DNA from: Staphylospora marina
Lineage (GTDB): Bacteria; Bacillota; Bacilli; Thermoactinomycetales; Thermoactinomycetaceae
NCBI RefSeq assembly: GCF_003856495.1
Contig: NZ_CP034118.1
Coordinates: 1,468,001-1,532,000, forward strand
Length of the DNA: 64,000 bases
Reading direction: 5' to 3'
Shown: in pieces, positions 31,899-44,517 of the stretch
Numbering within the stretch: the stretch's first letter is position 1
Layout: each line of letters begins with the position of its first letter
The notes under the pieces: model-generated
Told to the model about the DNA's origin: nothing
Databases searched by the model: none
The model's input: only the letters and a program-made list of their open reading frames with translations
Program-made: the position numbers and the translations under genes

Positions 31899-33056
31899 TC
31901 AAGCGGTTCGGGTCAAAAGACCCGCCGCGAATTCCCGGGCCCAACGGTCAGCCTCTCCGATTTGTTCCAACGTGGGTGAAGAGACCGGACAATGCGCCTC
32001 CATGGTTCGTTCCACGATTTCTTGAATGGCCAGGTAGCCGCATCGTCTGTTCAGGAAAAAGTCCACGGCCACTTCATTGGCGGCATTCAGAACCGTGGTC
32101 ATCGTACCGCCCGTTTTTCCCGCCTCGTACGCCAGCCGAAGGCACGGAAAACGCTCCGGATCGGGGGCGCGAAAATCAAGTCGTCCGATTTGCATAAAAT
32201 CGAGGCGCTTGGTATCAAGCGGCAGACGTTCCGGATGACTGAGCGCGTACAGAATGGGTACTTTCATGTCAGGCGTCCCCAGCTGGGCCATGACGGCTCC
32301 GTCCCGGAATTCCACCATGGAATGGATGACGCTCTGCGGATGAACCACCACGTCGATCTGCTCGTAAGGCATGTCGAACAGCCAATGAGCTTCGATCACT
32401 TCCAGCCCTTTGTTCATCAAGGTGGCGGAATCAACCGTGATTTTGGCACCCATGGACCAATTGGGATGCTTCAGGGCATCCTCCACGGTCGCTTCCTTCA
32501 GCCTCTCCCGGTCCCAGTCCCGGAAAGCTCCTCCGGATGCCGTGAGGATGATCCGGCTCACGTCTTCCTTCCGTTCCCCGTTGAGACACTGAAACAGAGC
32601 GGAATGCTCACTGTCGATCGGAAGGATGATCACCCCCGCGCGGCGCGCTTCTTCCATGACGAGATGTCCGGCCGTCACGAGCGTTTCCTTGTTGGCCAAG
32701 CCGATTTTCTTCCCCGCCCGGATCGCCTCGAGTGTCGGGTGAAGCCCCCGGCTTCCGACGAGAGCGGAAACCAGATACGTGGCATCCGGATGGGTCGCCA
32801 CGGCGATGAGTCCTTCGTCTCCCGTCCACACTTCCACCTGATCTCCGACGGCTTCTCTCACTTGACGGGCTGCATCGGCGGTGGCCATCGAGACGAGTTT
32901 CGGCCGAAACTCGCGAACCTGGCGAATCATTTCTTCGGCGTTGGTTCCGGCGGCAAGGGCCACCACCTCGAACCGTCCCGGGTGCTGTCTGATCACCTCA
33001 AGTGTGCTCTTGCCGATCGACCCGGTTGAACCGAGCACGGCGATACGTTCCGACAT
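31899..33056 (-). CDS. dxr: 1-deoxy-D-xylulose-5-phosphate reductoisomerase
   Basis: Second step of the MEP isoprenoid pathway. The 385 residues begin with the NADPH motif [15 protein letters not shown]. Metal-binding residues lie in [15 protein letters not shown], and the substrate loop SGGAFRDW is present. It lies between cdsA and rseP, as in B. subtilis. Confidence 0.97.
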   Translation of the reverse strand: MSERIAVLGSTGSIGKSTLEVIRQHPGRFEVVALAAGTNAEEMIRQVREFRPKLVSMATADAARQVREAVGDQVEVWTGDEGLIAVATHPDATYLVSALVGSRGLHPTLEAIRAGKKIGLANKETLVTAGHLVMEEARRAGVIILPIDSEHSALFQCLNGERKEDVSRIILTASGGAFRDWDRERLKEATVEDALKHPNWSMGAKITVDSATLMNKGLEVIEAHWLFDMPYEQIDVVVHPQSVIHSMVEFRDGAVMAQLGTPDMKVPILYALSHPERLPLDTKRLDFMQIGRLDFRAPDPERFPCLRLAYEAGKTGGTMTTVLNAANEVAVDFFLNRRCGYLAIQEIVERTMEAHCPVSSPTLEQIGEADRWAREFAAGLLTRTA

Positions 33057-33075
33057 TCCGCTATCTCCCCTTCCA

Positions 33076-33870
33076 TCAGACCAGACCGGTCAGGTTCAGA
33101 ACGATAAACGTGAACAACAGACTGTCGAACCGGTCCAGCACTCCGCCGTGTCCCGGCAGAATGGAGCCGGAATCTTTCACGCCCGCGCTCCGTTTCCAAG
33201 CCGATTCGATCAGATCCCCCAGTTGTCCGGCCGCGGCAATGAGCAGCCCTTTCCAAAGGGCATCCACCCAGTTTCCCAAAGCGGGAAACACCCCGAACAC
33301 AAACAAACTTGCCACCAGACCGAAAACGAGGCCGGCAGCAGAACCTTCCACGGTTTTGTTCGGACTGATTTCGGGCCACAGCTTTCTTTTTCCCCATTTC
33401 CGTCCGACAAAATAGGCTCCGGAGTCATTGAACCAAGTGATCAGAATCACCAGGAGGGAAAGCGCCAAGCCGTTCGGCTCCCAAATCGTCTTCATCATTC
33501 CGGCGAAACCGTACCCTATGTATAAGGCCCCGAAAAGGATCCAAGTCGCCTGGAAGACATCGAAGCGATTCCGGCTCAACACGGTCCACAGAGACAGAAT
33601 CACCGTTGCGGCAAGAAGGAGGTCCGTCGTCTCCAAGCTCCAGGCAAATCCGACCGCTTCATTCAGTCGACCGGCAAAAATCATTCCGACGAGGGCCACT
33701 CCCAACAATGCCGGAAATGATCCGCTGCCGACTCCTTTCATTTCCGCAAATTCCACAAATGCGAGCAAGGCAAGCACGAACAGGAGCGAAGTGTACCACC
33801 AGCCTCCCAGGTACAAAAGCAACAAAAATCCCGTTGCCCCGATCGTGCCTGTGATGATTCTCTGTTTCAT
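33076..33870 (-). CDS. cdsA: Phosphatidate cytidylyltransferase
   Basis: Makes CDP-diacylglycerol from phosphatidate and CTP. The 264-residue membrane protein has about eight hydrophobic segments and the C-terminal signature [20 protein letters not shown], with the catalytic KD. The start [11 protein letters not shown] is preferred over an upstream GTG at 33894 that overlaps uppS. Confidence 0.95.
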   Translation of the reverse strand: MKQRIITGTIGATGFLLLLYLGGWWYTSLLFVLALLAFVEFAEMKGVGSGSFPALLGVALVGMIFAGRLNEAVGFAWSLETTDLLLAATVILSLWTVLSRNRFDVFQATWILFGALYIGYGFAGMMKTIWEPNGLALSLLVILITWFNDSGAYFVGRKWGKRKLWPEISPNKTVEGSAAGLVFGLVASLFVFGVFPALGNWVDALWKGLLIAAAGQLGDLIESAWKRSAGVKDSGSILPGHGGVLDRFDSLLFTFIVLNLTGLV

Positions 33871-33890
33871 CGGCAAAATCCCCTGTCTTG

Positions 33891-34673
33891 TCACACCGCT
33901 CCGAATCGACGCGAACGACGCTGGTAATCTTCAACGGCCAGGAAAAAGTGTTCCTGTGTAAAGTCGGGCCATAGCACATCGGTGAACAGGAGCTCGCTGT
34001 ATGCCAATTGCCAGAGCAGGAAATTGCTCACGCGAATCTCCCCGCTGGTGCGAATGACCAGATCGGGATCCGGAAGTCCGCGGGTGAGCAAGTAGGAACT
34101 CATCAATTCTTCATCGATCCGGTCCTTATCAATATGACCATTTTGAACGTCCTCTATCATCTGTCGCACGGCTCTCAGAATCTCGTCCCGCGATCCGTAA
34201 TTGATCGCAAAGTTGAGAATCAGTCCGGTGTTGTGCTTGGTACGCTCCTCGAATTCCATCAGCGCGGATTGCGTGTAGGAAGGCGTGGCGCTTTTTTCCC
34301 CAAGCATTTGCACCTTCACGTTCCGTTCGATCAGTTCCTGAAGATCCGTCTTCAAAAATTCCGACGGAAGCTTCATGAGATACTCCACTTCATCCTTGGG
34401 ACGTTTCCAGTTTTCCGTCGAAAAGGAATAGAAGGTAAGGACTTTGATTCCCAGTTCATCGGCGGCTCTGATGATTTCCCGCACTCGTTTCATTCCCTGC
34501 GCGTGTCCGGCCGTCCGGGGAAGCCCCCGCTTTTTCGCCCAACGACCGTTCCCGTCCGTGATGATCGCAACATGCTCGGGAAGCGGCGATTGCCGGATCT
34601 TCGCGATCAATTCCTCCCTGGTTCGGGGTTGGCTTTTGTCCGTCCCCACCAGACGTTTGATCGATTCAATCAT
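33891..34673 (-). CDS. uppS: Undecaprenyl diphosphate synthase
   Basis: Cis-prenyltransferase making the lipid carrier of cell-wall synthesis. The ATG at 34673, six bases after GGAGGA, gives 260 residues, exactly the usual size; an ATG two codons earlier is too close to the site. Motifs are IITDGNGRWAKKRGLPRTAG with the catalytic Asp, and the C-terminal RTSGEIRVSNFLLWQ. Confidence 0.96.
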   Translation of the reverse strand: MIESIKRLVGTDKSQPRTREELIAKIRQSPLPEHVAIITDGNGRWAKKRGLPRTAGHAQGMKRVREIIRAADELGIKVLTFYSFSTENWKRPKDEVEYLMKLPSEFLKTDLQELIERNVKVQMLGEKSATPSYTQSALMEFEERTKHNTGLILNFAINYGSRDEILRAVRQMIEDVQNGHIDKDRIDEELMSSYLLTRGLPDPDLVIRTSGEIRVSNFLLWQLAYSELLFTDVLWPDFTQEHFFLAVEDYQRRSRRFGAV

Positions 34674-34756
34674 GAACATTCCTCCGCAACGTGTGCTCTC
34701 CCGTATACCGTAAAGTATAAACCACCGCACCGGCAAAAGAAATGTCGGGTTAGACA

Positions 34757-34782
34757 GAAAACCCCCTCGGATCGAAGGGGTC
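34757..34782 (-). terminator. Terminator after frr
   Basis: Minus-strand CCCCTTCG/CGAGGGG-type hairpin followed by ttttctgtc, between frr and uppS. Confidence 0.7.
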
Positions 34783-34819
34783 TTCACCCGATGAACGGAT
34801 ATGGGATTGTTCGACGAAG

Positions 34820-35377
34820 TCAGATTTCCATGATTTCTTTTTCCTTGGCGGCCACGACCTGATCCACTTCCTTGATCGACTTGTCGGTCAGTTTTTGGAT
34901 CTCGTCTTGTCCGCGCCGAGCCTCATCTTCCGAAATTTCCCCGTTTTTCTCAACCTTCTTGATGTCATCGTTGGCATCGCGACGGACGTTCCGGATGGCC
35001 ACTTTGGCATCCTCACCCATCTTGCGGGCGAGCTTGACCAATTCGTTCCGACGTTCCTGGGTCAACGGAGGAATGGTGATGCGAATGACATTGCCGTCAT
35101 TGTTGGGAGTAAGACCCAGGTCGGATTTGAGAATGGCTTTTTCAATGGCTCCCAGAGCCGATTTGTCCCACGGCTGGATCATCAGCGTGCGCGGATCCGG
35201 AGTGGACAGGTTGGCCAATTGGTTGACAGGCATCTCCGTACCGTAATATTCAACCGTCACCTTGTCCAGAACTGCAGGATTGGCCCGTCCGGCGCGAAGG
35301 GTGAGAAGATCCTTTTTCAGCACCTGAATGGCCTTGTCCATTTTTTCCTGTGCCTGTTTTTTGATATCGTTGATCAT
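34820..35377 (-). CDS. frr: Ribosome recycling factor
   Basis: Splits post-termination ribosomes together with EF-G. The 185-residue protein has the usual length and three-helix-bundle sequence, with [20 protein letters not shown] near the N-terminus and [20 protein letters not shown]. It starts one base after the pyrH stop. Confidence 0.97.
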   Translation of the reverse strand: MINDIKKQAQEKMDKAIQVLKKDLLTLRAGRANPAVLDKVTVEYYGTEMPVNQLANLSTPDPRTLMIQPWDKSALGAIEKAILKSDLGLTPNNDGNVIRITIPPLTQERRNELVKLARKMGEDAKVAIRNVRRDANDDIKKVEKNGEISEDEARRGQDEIQKLTDKSIKEVDQVVAAKEKEIMEI

Positions 35378-35378
35378 C

Positions 35379-36188
<810 letters not shown>

Positions 36189-36842
36189 TCAGCCCTTCTT
36201 GACCTGGGCCATGACTTCTTCCGCGAAGTTGTCCTGACGCTTCTCGAGGCCTTCGCCCATTTCGAAGCGGACAAAACGACGGATGTTGATGTTTTCGCCC
36301 AAGACGGCGATGGTTTCTTTCACCAGTTTGTCGATGGTTTTGTCCGGGTCTTTCACGAAGGCTTGTTCAAGCAGGCAAACTTCCTGGAAGTACTTTTTCA
36401 GACGACCTTCCACCATTTTGTCGACAATGTTCTCCGGTTTGCCTTCCTGCAGAGCCTGTTGTCTCAGGATTTCGCGTTCTTTTTGAACTTCTTCTTCCGG
36501 AACGTCTTCGATCCGGACATATTTCGGTTTCATGGCCGCGATTTGCATGGCCACGTCTTTCACGAAGTTCTTGAATTGATCGGTTTTGGCCACGAAGTCG
36601 GTTTCGCAGTTGACTTCCACGAGCACGCCGATGCGTCCGCCGGCGTGGATGTAAGATTCCACCACACCTTCGGCTGCGATGCGGCCGGACTTTTTCGCCG
36701 CGCTGGCGATGCCTTTTTCACGCAGCCATTCAATGGCTTTTTCCATGTCTCCGTTGGTTTCGGACAACGCTTTTTTGCAATCCATCATGCCTGCGCCGGT
36801 TTTTTCGCGCAGCTCTTTCACCATTTGAGCGGTGATTGCCAT
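36189..36842 (-). CDS. tsf: Elongation factor Ts
   Basis: Nucleotide exchange factor of EF-Tu. The start [20 protein letters not shown] gives 217 residues; the short, thermophile-like form is common in Firmicutes of this kind. The second signature, [20 protein letters not shown], is intact. It is transcribed with rpsB. Confidence 0.96.
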   Translation of the reverse strand: MAITAQMVKELREKTGAGMMDCKKALSETNGDMEKAIEWLREKGIASAAKKSGRIAAEGVVESYIHAGGRIGVLVEVNCETDFVAKTDQFKNFVKDVAMQIAAMKPKYVRIEDVPEEEVQKEREILRQQALQEGKPENIVDKMVEGRLKKYFQEVCLLEQAFVKDPDKTIDKLVKETIAVLGENINIRRFVRFEMGEGLEKRQDNFAEEVMAQVKKG

Positions 36843-36943
36843 GAGGCACTCCTCCCTTTGATCTGCTTGAGCCGGTCTCTGACGCGTATGAAAAAGGGTG
36901 GGCACGGAACCTTCCGGCCCATGCCACCCTTGTCACTCCTTGA

Positions 36944-37651
36944 TCAGGAAGCGGATTCGTTTTGCTGTTCGCCCTGTTTGCCTTCGAGAATCGCGTCCGC
37001 GATCTTGCTGGTGAACAGACGAACGGCACGGATGGCATCATCGTTACCGGGGATCACGTAATCGATTTCGTCCGGATCGCAGTTGGTGTCGACGATGGCC
37101 ACAATCGGGATGCCCAGCTTGCGGGCTTCCGCCACGGCAATCCGCTCTTTGCGGGGATCGATCACGAAGACGGCGTCCGGCAGTTTCTTCATGTGTTTGA
37201 TGCCGCCGAGGAATTTTTCCAGTTTCGCTTTTTCCTTTTTGAGCAGGATCACTTCTTTTTTCGGCAGAACTTCAAACGTTCCGTCCTCTTCCATGCGCTC
37301 CAGCTCATGAAGGCGCTCAATGCGCTTTCTGATCGTCTGGAAGTTGGTCAGCGTGCCTCCGAGCCAACGATGATTCACATAGAACATGTCGGCACGGGTG
37401 GCTTCCTCGCGAACGGCTTCCTGAGCCTGTTTTTTCGTTCCCACAAACAGAACGTTGCCGCCGCCGGCTGCCAGTTCACGCACGAAGTTGTAGGCGGTTT
37501 CCATCATCTTGACCGTTTTTTGCAGGTCGATGATGTAGATGCCGTTCCGTTCGGTGAAGATGTACTTGCTCATTTTCGGGTTCCAGCGACGGGTTTGGTG
37601 ACCGAAGTGGACCCCGGCTTCCAGAAGCTGTTTCATGGATACGACTGCCAT
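36944..37651 (-). CDS. rpsB: 30S ribosomal protein S2
   Basis: 235 residues with the signatures [19 protein letters not shown] and [19 protein letters not shown]. It is preceded by GGGAGGA and a structured leader of about 120 bases with its own promoter (37772-37801). tsf follows. Confidence 0.97.
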   Translation of the reverse strand: MAVVSMKQLLEAGVHFGHQTRRWNPKMSKYIFTERNGIYIIDLQKTVKMMETAYNFVRELAAGGGNVLFVGTKKQAQEAVREEATRADMFYVNHRWLGGTLTNFQTIRKRIERLHELERMEEDGTFEVLPKKEVILLKKEKAKLEKFLGGIKHMKKLPDAVFVIDPRKERIAVAEARKLGIPIVAIVDTNCDPDEIDYVIPGNDDAIRAVRLFTSKIADAILEGKQGEQQNESAS

Positions 37652-37771
37652 GGGTCAAAATCCTCCCTCGTTTGGTTGATCCTCCGCCGAAGTCATCGAG
37701 TGCAGCAACCGGACGAAGTGCCGGCACCTGCTGCCCACTATCCCCGGCGTGTGTGCTTCACACCATTGTTG
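37652..37771 (-). promoter_or_regulatory. Structured rpsB leader
   Basis: The untranslated leader contains GTGTG/CACAC (about 37740-37755) and a longer stem GCAGCA/TGCTGC enclosing GTGCCGGCAC (about 37699-37732). This is a candidate site for autoregulation by S2. No known leader class was matched. Confidence 0.4.
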
Positions 37772-37801
37772 AATATACCACATTGCCAAGAGATGGTGCA
37801 A
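37772..37801 (-). promoter_or_regulatory. Promoter of rpsB-tsf
   Basis: The minus strand has TTGCAC (37801-37796), an 18-bp spacer and TATATT (37777-37772), with TGG directly before the -10 element. Confidence 0.7.
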
Positions 37802-37865
37802 GCAAAAACCGGTCCGAATCCGGACAAAAACAGAAGCCGGCCGATTCCCCGCGGATCCGGCCGGC
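37802..37865 (-). terminator. Tandem terminators after codY
   Basis: A stem GCCGGCCG/CGGCCGGC (arms within 37836-37865) is followed by ttctgtttttg. A second hairpin GTCCG/CGGAC then ends in cggtttttg (37802-37824). Both lie upstream of the rpsB promoter. Confidence 0.8.
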
Positions 37866-38035
37866 TGACGCGAAAACGACGGATTCTTCGAAGCTCCTCC
37901 TCACCATGACTCCGCCTCGTCCGGCAACGTTGAACGGTTGTCCGGAATTGCCGCAAACGGCGGACATCGGACAGGCGCAAGTTCCGACGCATCCTTTCCA
38001 CGGACATGAGCACGGCAACAAACGGTGCGAATGGA

Positions 38036-38806
38036 TCAGCCGTTCCGATGCTTGGCCAGTGCCGGCAAAAGGCGATCGTTCAGGATTTTGATGTAGGTGC
38101 CCTTCATGCCGAGAGAGCGGGATTCGATCACACCGGCACTCTCCAGCTTGCGCAACGCGTTGACGATCACGGAACGCGTGATGCCGGCCCTGTCGGCCAC
38201 CCGGCTGGCGACCAGGAGTCCTTCCCTGCCGTCCAGCTCTTCAAATACATGCTCCACGGCCTCCAGTTCGCTGAAAGAAAGGGAACCGATCGCCATTTGC
38301 ACCATGGTTCGTTCCCGCGTTTCCTGCTCGGCCTGCTCGGCTTTCATGCGCAGGATTTCCATTCCGACCACGGTCGCGCCGTACTCGGCGAGCACGAGAT
38401 CATCGTCGGTAAACTTCTCCGCCGTCCGCGTGAGAAGCAACGTTCCCAGGCGCTCCCCTCCGCCGATGATCGGCACCACCGTCGTCCAGGAACGCACGGG
38501 CGCGCTCCCGAGCCGACGGTCGAAACAGTATTCGCTGTTTTGATCCAGATTGGCCGATGTTTCGGGGCGGCTTTTGAGCAGACGGTTGTATTCATCGGGA
38601 ATGCGCCTGTCCGTGAGCAAACGGGTCAGCGCGTCTCCTTCATGCCGGATGCCGTGACCGAGGATTTTTCCTTTCCGGCTGATGACATAAATGTTGGCCC
38701 TGATCACGTCACTGAGCACTTCGGACATTTCCATGAAGCTGACCGCCTGTCCGCCCGTTCGCTGCAACAGCCTGTTGATCCTTCTGGCCTTTGCCAGGAG
38801 TTCCAT
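38036..38806 (-). CDS. codY: GTP-sensing pleiotropic repressor CodY
   Basis: Global nutritional regulator of Firmicutes responding to GTP and branched-chain amino acids. The 256-residue protein has an N-terminal GAF domain and a C-terminal winged helix-turn-helix ([20 protein letters not shown]). It follows hslU, as in B. subtilis. In B. subtilis the fla/che operon lies between codY and rpsB; here the gap is 384 bp with terminators only. Confidence 0.97.
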   Translation of the reverse strand: MELLAKARRINRLLQRTGGQAVSFMEMSEVLSDVIRANIYVISRKGKILGHGIRHEGDALTRLLTDRRIPDEYNRLLKSRPETSANLDQNSEYCFDRRLGSAPVRSWTTVVPIIGGGERLGTLLLTRTAEKFTDDDLVLAEYGATVVGMEILRMKAEQAEQETRERTMVQMAIGSLSFSELEAVEHVFEELDGREGLLVASRVADRAGITRSVIVNALRKLESAGVIESRSLGMKGTYIKILNDRLLPALAKHRNG

Positions 38807-38847
38807 TTGACTCCTTCTCCCCTCAGAGGCGGGGATGGCGCTCCCCG

Positions 38848-40245
38848 CTACAAAATGTACTGGCTCAGATCCCGGTCGGCCACGATGTCACGAAGGCGTT
38901 GCCGGACATATTCGGGAGTGATGACCACTTCTCCCATGCCGATTTCCGGGGCTTCAAACGAAAGCTCCTCCAAAAGCCGTTCCATGACGGTATGAAGACG
39001 CCTTGCACCGATGTTTTCGGTCCGTCCGTTCACTTCGGCGGCAATCAAGGCGATTTCGCGAACCGCGTCATCCGTGAACGTCACTTTGACTCCTTCGGTC
39101 TCAAGGAGCGCGGCGTACTGCTTGACGAGAGCCCCCCGCGGCTCCGTGAGGATCCGAACAAAATCGTCCGCCGTCAGGTCTTTCAGCTCCACCCGGATCG
39201 GAAACCGGCCTTGGAGCTCCGGAATCAGATCGGACGGTTTGGAGAGGTGAAACGCCCCGGCGGCGATGAACAGGATGTGATCGGTCTTGACCGGACCGTA
39301 TTTGGTCATCACCGTTGAACCCTCGACAATCGGGAGGATGTCCCGCTGCACCCCTTCTCTGGAAACATCGGGACCATGCCGGTCCTTGCCGGCGATCTTG
39401 TCAATCTCGTCCAGAAAGATGATGCCGGACTGCTCCACCCGGGCAAGCGCCTCCTGGGTGACCTGGTCCATGTCGATCAGTTTTTGCCCTTCCTGCTGGA
39501 TGAGCACCTCACGGGCTTCCTTGACGGTCAATTTGCGCTTCTTGGTCCGTTTCGGAAGCAGATGTCCCAACATCTCCTGCATGTTGAGCCCCATCTGCTC
39601 GGCACCGGGAAACATGCCGAGCATCGTGGACTGTTCTTCCACGTCGATTTCCACCCACTCGTTTTCCAGTTCCCCGCGGAGAAGTTTCATCCGCACGGAC
39701 CGTCGGCGTTCATCCAATCTGGCGCGCTCCTGGGGATCCGCATGGGTCTGATTGGCGCCGCCTTGTTGAAACAACAGTTCCAACGGATTCTTGAACGAAG
39801 GAGTCTGACGCTTGTCCGGTACCAGCAACTCCACCAACCGGTCGTCCGCCATCTCCCGGGCCCGGTCCTTGACGCTTTCCAGCTTCTCCGCACGGACCAT
39901 CCGGATTCCCGTTTCCACCAGATCGCGGACCATCGACTCCACATCCCGGCCGACATACCCCACTTCGGTAAACTTGGTGGCCTCCAATTTCACGAACGGG
40001 GCACCGACCAGTTTTGCCAATCGGCGGGCGATTTCCGTTTTCCCCACACCGGTGGGCCCGATCATCAGAATGTTCTTGGGAAGCACCTCATCTCTCAGTT
40101 CCGCGGGCAACAGCATCCGTCTGTACCGGTTCCTGAGCGCGATGGCCACGGCACGTTTTGCCTCTTTCTGGCCGACGATGAACTTGTCCAGCTCGGCCAC
40201 GATCTGTCTGGGCGTCCATTTGTCCCTGAGGTTCATGGCGGTCAT
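38848..40245 (-). CDS. hslU: ATP-dependent protease ATPase subunit HslU
   Basis: AAA+ unfoldase of the HslUV (CodXW/ClpYQ) protease. The 465 residues have Walker [16 protein letters not shown] and Walker [13 protein letters not shown], with the long I domain between. GGAGG overlapping the hslV stop precedes the first ATG. Confidence 0.97.
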   Translation of the reverse strand: MTAMNLRDKWTPRQIVAELDKFIVGQKEAKRAVAIALRNRYRRMLLPAELRDEVLPKNILMIGPTGVGKTEIARRLAKLVGAPFVKLEATKFTEVGYVGRDVESMVRDLVETGIRMVRAEKLESVKDRAREMADDRLVELLVPDKRQTPSFKNPLELLFQQGGANQTHADPQERARLDERRRSVRMKLLRGELENEWVEIDVEEQSTMLGMFPGAEQMGLNMQEMLGHLLPKRTKKRKLTVKEAREVLIQQEGQKLIDMDQVTQEALARVEQSGIIFLDEIDKIAGKDRHGPDVSREGVQRDILPIVEGSTVMTKYGPVKTDHILFIAAGAFHLSKPSDLIPELQGRFPIRVELKDLTADDFVRILTEPRGALVKQYAALLETEGVKVTFTDDAVREIALIAAEVNGRTENIGARRLHTVMERLLEELSFEAPEIGMGEVVITPEYVRQRLRDIVADRDLSQYIL

Positions 40246-40246
40246 G

Positions 40247-40786
40247 TCAAACCTCCTCCACGATGATCCGGTCGTTGGTGAAAACGCAAATATCGGCAGC
40301 CACGGACAAAGCCGCTTCCGCCATCTCCCGCGCCGTCATGTGGGGAGCGTGACGCTTGAGCGCCCGCCCCGCCGCGAGGGCGTAGGCGCCGCCCGAACCG
40401 ATGGCCAGCACGCCGTCATCCGGCTTGATCACCTCGCCGGTTCCGGACACGAGCAGGAGATGTTCCGCATCCATCACGATCATCATCGCCTCCAGGCGAC
40501 GAAGCACCTTGTCCGAGCGCCATTCCTTGGCAAGCTCGACGGCCGCCCGTTCGAGACTTCCCGAGTACTCTTCCAACTTGCCTTCAAACTTTTCAAACAG
40601 CGTCAACGCGTCGGCGACGGATCCGGCAAAACCGGCCACCACCTTTCCGCGATACAGGCGACGGACTTTCCGGGCGGTATGTTTCATCACCATCTGGTTG
40701 CCGAACGTCACCTGACCGTCCCCCGCCATGGCCCCCCGTCCTTGGTGGTGAACGGCGAAGATCGTCGTCGCATGAAAAGTTTCCAT
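40247..40786 (-). CDS. hslV: ATP-dependent protease peptidase subunit HslV
   Basis: Proteasome-like N-terminal-nucleophile peptidase of 179 residues. The N-terminus is [14 protein letters not shown]. The Thr of TTI, aligned with mature E. coli HslV, lies after a six-residue extension. B. subtilis CodW has Ser at position 2, reported as its N-terminal nucleophile; here position 2 is Glu, so the catalytic residue must differ. GDGQVTFGN and the FAGSVADA region are conserved. It is cotranscribed with hslU. Confidence 0.95.
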   Translation of the reverse strand: METFHATTIFAVHHQGRGAMAGDGQVTFGNQMVMKHTARKVRRLYRGKVVAGFAGSVADALTLFEKFEGKLEEYSGSLERAAVELAKEWRSDKVLRRLEAMMIVMDAEHLLLVSGTGEVIKPDDGVLAIGSGGAYALAAGRALKRHAPHMTAREMAEAALSVAADICVFTNDRIIVEEV

Positions 40787-40928
40787 TCTTTTTTCCCCCT
40801 AAACCCTCTTTGCAAACAATGGTGATCGATTTCCCCGGCAACGGAAGCGGATGCACGTGCCGTCTCCGATTGTTATACCCGCAACCATGCCCGCACGATT
40901 TGCGGACGGTGAACATTTCGTTTCGAAA

Positions 40929-42245
40929 TCAAGCGAATGAAGCCGATTCACGGGCAAACGTTTCGATGTCTTTGAGGGCCCTCTCCGCATACATTTCCGC
41001 GCGCTTTGTCTTGCTCCGTTCACGGACCGGCAGCTCTTCAAACAGGCCGAAATTGGCGTTCATCGGCTGAAAATGCTTCGGATCCGCGGATGTGATGTAA
41101 TGGGCCAGGCTACCGATCGCCGTCGTCTTCGGCGGAACCCGCGGATCGAGTCCGCGAACGATGCGTGAGGCGTTGATCCCGGCGATCAGGCCGGCGGCCG
41201 CCGATTCGACGTACCCTTCCACCCCCGTCATTTGTCCTGCAAAGAACAGATCATCCCTGTTTTTGAACTGATATGTGGGCCGCAGGAGTTTCGGGGAATT
41301 GATGAACGTATTTCGGTGCATGACCCCGTAGCGGACGATTTCCGCGTTCTCCAATCCGGGAATCAGGCGAATCACTTCTTTTTGGGCTCCCCATTTGAGG
41401 TGCGTCTGGAAGCCCACGATATTGTAAAGCGTGCCCGCGCTGTTGTCCTGCCGGAGTTGAACCACGGCGTACGGCTGCTTGCCGGTGCGCGGATCCGTCA
41501 GTCCCACCGGTTTCATCGGACCGAACAGAAGCGTCTTTTTCCCCCGTTTCGCCAACACTTCGACCGGCATGCATCCCTCGAAGTAAATTTCTTTTTCAAA
41601 ATCCTTGAGCGGGGCGGTTTCCGCACTGATGAGCGCTTCATAAAACCGTTCGAATTCTTCTTCGTTCATGGGACAGTTGATGTACGCGGACTCTCCCTTG
41701 TCATACCGGGACGCGACAAACACTTTGTCCATGTCGATGCTGTCTTTTTCCACGATGGGTGCGGCCGCGTCGTAGAAATACAGGTACTCTTCCCCGGTCA
41801 AATCTTTCAGATCCGCCGAAAGGGAAGCGGAAGTCAGCGGACCGGACGCAATGACGGCGGGACCTTCGGGAATGGCGGTCACCTCTTCCGTCACCACCTC
41901 CACCAGCGGATGTTCCTTCAGCGTACGGGTGATTTCCTCGGAAAACCCTTCCCGGTCGACCGCGAGCGCTCCGCCGGCGGGAACGGCATGACGGTCGGCG
42001 GCTCGCATGATCAGCGAGTCCAATTTTCGCATTTCTTCCTTCAATATGCCGACGGCATTGGTCAACTGTGCGGAACGGAGGGAGTTGCTGCACACCAGTT
42101 CGGCAAAGTCCCCTCCGCGGTGAGCCGGCGTCATCTTCACCGGACGCATTTCATACAGCTTGACCGGAATTCCCCGTTTCGCAATCTGCCAGGCGGCCTC
42201 GCTGCCCGCGAGTCCCGCCCCGACCACTGTCACGTGCTGTGTCAT
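40929..42245 (-). CDS. trmFO: Methylenetetrahydrofolate-tRNA (uracil-5-)-methyltransferase
   Basis: Folate- and FAD-dependent enzyme that makes ribothymidine 54 in tRNA. The 438 residues have an N-terminal FAD motif [14 protein letters not shown] and CSNSLRS with the conserved Cys. [15 protein letters not shown] lies near the C-terminus. It follows topA by 16 bp. In B. subtilis xerC (codV) lies between trmFO and hslV; here that place is 142 bp of non-coding DNA. Confidence 0.96.
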   Translation of the reverse strand: MTQHVTVVGAGLAGSEAAWQIAKRGIPVKLYEMRPVKMTPAHRGGDFAELVCSNSLRSAQLTNAVGILKEEMRKLDSLIMRAADRHAVPAGGALAVDREGFSEEITRTLKEHPLVEVVTEEVTAIPEGPAVIASGPLTSASLSADLKDLTGEEYLYFYDAAAPIVEKDSIDMDKVFVASRYDKGESAYINCPMNEEEFERFYEALISAETAPLKDFEKEIYFEGCMPVEVLAKRGKKTLLFGPMKPVGLTDPRTGKQPYAVVQLRQDNSAGTLYNIVGFQTHLKWGAQKEVIRLIPGLENAEIVRYGVMHRNTFINSPKLLRPTYQFKNRDDLFFAGQMTGVEGYVESAAAGLIAGINASRIVRGLDPRVPPKTTAIGSLAHYITSADPKHFQPMNANFGLFEELPVRERSKTKRAEMYAERALKDIETFARESASFA

Positions 42246-42261
42246 TCCCGGATGTCCTCCT

Positions 42262-44331
42262 TCAGGGTTTCTCTTCCTCGTACGAACATTCGTTGCAACG
42301 GATCATCACCGTTTTTTTCGTTTTCTTCTCCACCATCATTCCTTTGCATTTCGGACAGGCTTTCTCCACCGGTTTGTCCCAGGAGACATACTCGCATTCC
42401 GGATAACGGTTGCAACCGTAAAAAATGCGGCTGCGCCTGCTCTTGCGCTCCACGATTTCCCCCCGGTTGCATGAGGGACAAGTGACACCGGTCGACTTGA
42501 CGATGGCCCGGGTGTTCCGACATTCCGGAAAGCCGGAGCACGCCAGAAATTTTCCGTAGCGCCCGAATTTGTACACCATCGGGCTGCCGCATTTTTCACA
42601 GGTTTCGTCTGACACCTCGTCCGGCATTTCCACCGTCGCCATTTCCTTTTCCGCCACTTTCAACCTGTCGCTGAACGGCTTGTAAAACCGTTCCAGGATT
42701 TCCACCCAGTCCACCTTGCCGTCCTCAATCAGATCGAGCTTTTCCTCCATGTTGGCCGTGAACTCCACGTCCAGGACGTCCGGAAAAAACTGCCCGATCA
42801 ATTCGACGACGATCTCTCCGAGTTCGGTGGGAACGAATCGCCGATCCTCCAGCTTCACGTATCCCCGTTTTTGAATGGTCTCCAGGGTCGGGGCATACGT
42901 GCTCGGGCGTCCGATCCCCTTTTCCTCCATCTCTTTCACCAGGCTCGCCTCGCTGTACCGGGGCGGCGGTTGGGTGAAATGTTGTTTGGGATCGATCTTC
43001 CGGACATCGGTGCGCATGCCGGGCGACAGGGGCGGCAGGAAACGCTCCTCTTCTTTCTTCCCGTCGTCCCGGTCCTCCACGTACACCTTCATGAACCCCG
43101 GAAATTTGATTTTGGATCCGCTTGCCCGGAACACGGCATCGCCGGCTGTGATGTCGGCCGTCACCGCATCGAACACGGCCGCGGCCATCTGCGAGGCGAC
43201 AAACCGTTCCCACACCAGTTTGTACAATTTGTACTGGTCACGGGACAAATGGGGCTTCACGGATTCCGGGGTTCTCCGCACCGAAGTGGGGCGGATCGCC
43301 TCGTGCGCGTCCTGCGCTCCGGCTTTCTGCTTGTGTCGCCTTTCATTTCCGGCCAGATACTCCTTGCCGAACGTTTCTTCGATGAAAGCGGCCGCTTCCT
43401 GTTTGGCCACATCGGACACCCGGGTGGAATCCGTTCTCATGTAAGTGATGAGACCCACGGTTCCTTCTTTTCCGAGGTCCACCCCTTCGTACAGTTGCTG
43501 GGCGACAGCCATGGTTTTTTGGGCCCGGAACCGAAGCTTGCGGGCCGCCTCTTGCTGGAGCGTGCTGGTGATGAACGGCGGAGCGGGATTTCTCCGCCTT
43601 TCGCTCTCCTTGACCGATTGAACGACAAATTCCCGACCCTCCACATGTTTCAGAAGGGCATCCACGTCTTCCTTTGATTTCAGTTCGGTGCGTTCCTTGC
43701 CGTAACCGTGAAACTTCGCCTCAAACGCTTCTTTCGCCAGCAGCGTGGCCGTCACGGTCCAATACTCTTCCGGAACAAACCGGCGGATCTCGTTCTCCCG
43801 ATCGATGATCAGCTTCACCGCCACCGACTGCACCCGGCCGGCGCTCAACCCTTTTCGCACCTTTTTCCAAAGAATCGGACTGATCCCGTACCCCACCAGA
43901 CGGTCGAGGATCCGGCGGGCTTGTTGGGCATTCACCAGATCCATGTTGATGGGCCGCGGGTGTTTGAATGCTTCCTTGACTGCCTGCTTGGTGATTTCAT
44001 TGAAAACCACGCGGCATTTTTCATGCTCCGGAAGCTTGAGGACATGAGCCAGGTGCCAGGCGATCGCTTCCCCTTCCCGGTCGGGGTCCGCCGCCAGATA
44101 GATGCGCTTCACTTTTTTTCCGGCTTCTCTCAATTCCTTGAGAACGTCTCCTTTGCCCCGAACGGTGATGTATTTCGGCGTGTATCGGTTTTCCACGTCG
44201 ACGCCGAGCTGACTCTTCGGCAAATCGCGGACATGTCCCATCGATGCTTTGACAATGTATTTGCTGCCAAGATATTTCTTGATGGTTTTGGCTTTTGCCG
44301 GTGATTCCACAATCACCAGAGAATCGGCCAT
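42262..44331 (-). CDS. topA: DNA topoisomerase I
   Basis: Type IA topoisomerase relaxing negative supercoils. The start [20 protein letters not shown] gives 689 residues. The N-terminal TOPRIM domain has [13 protein letters not shown] and the active tyrosine is in [13 protein letters not shown]. The C-terminus has three four-cysteine zinc fingers ([23 protein letters not shown]). Length and finger number match B. subtilis TopA. Confidence 0.97.
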   Translation of the reverse strand: MADSLVIVESPAKAKTIKKYLGSKYIVKASMGHVRDLPKSQLGVDVENRYTPKYITVRGKGDVLKELREAGKKVKRIYLAADPDREGEAIAWHLAHVLKLPEHEKCRVVFNEITKQAVKEAFKHPRPINMDLVNAQQARRILDRLVGYGISPILWKKVRKGLSAGRVQSVAVKLIIDRENEIRRFVPEEYWTVTATLLAKEAFEAKFHGYGKERTELKSKEDVDALLKHVEGREFVVQSVKESERRRNPAPPFITSTLQQEAARKLRFRAQKTMAVAQQLYEGVDLGKEGTVGLITYMRTDSTRVSDVAKQEAAAFIEETFGKEYLAGNERRHKQKAGAQDAHEAIRPTSVRRTPESVKPHLSRDQYKLYKLVWERFVASQMAAAVFDAVTADITAGDAVFRASGSKIKFPGFMKVYVEDRDDGKKEEERFLPPLSPGMRTDVRKIDPKQHFTQPPPRYSEASLVKEMEEKGIGRPSTYAPTLETIQKRGYVKLEDRRFVPTELGEIVVELIGQFFPDVLDVEFTANMEEKLDLIEDGKVDWVEILERFYKPFSDRLKVAEKEMATVEMPDEVSDETCEKCGSPMVYKFGRYGKFLACSGFPECRNTRAIVKSTGVTCPSCNRGEIVERKSRRSRIFYGCNRYPECEYVSWDKPVEKACPKCKGMMVEKKTKKTVMIRCNECSYEEEKP

Positions 44332-44517
44332 GAAAAGGGCCCTCCTCTCAAAAAACAACCGCTTCAAGATGTTCCGGCAGGACATTCCGTGACGGGCAGC
44401 CGGTCGAAGCAATTCCGGCGGTGAGCACACCCGTTTCCGTCATGCCGTTGTTCCCGACACTCGTAACAGTAACAATACCAGACAACGGACCGCACAGGCA
44501 ACCGACCGGATTCCGCT

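Noticed and set aside
34679..34787. Longer start for uppS within the upstream open frame
   Set aside because: The ATG at 34679 abuts the GGAGGA site and further upstream starts lie in the frr terminator; 34673 gives the conserved length.
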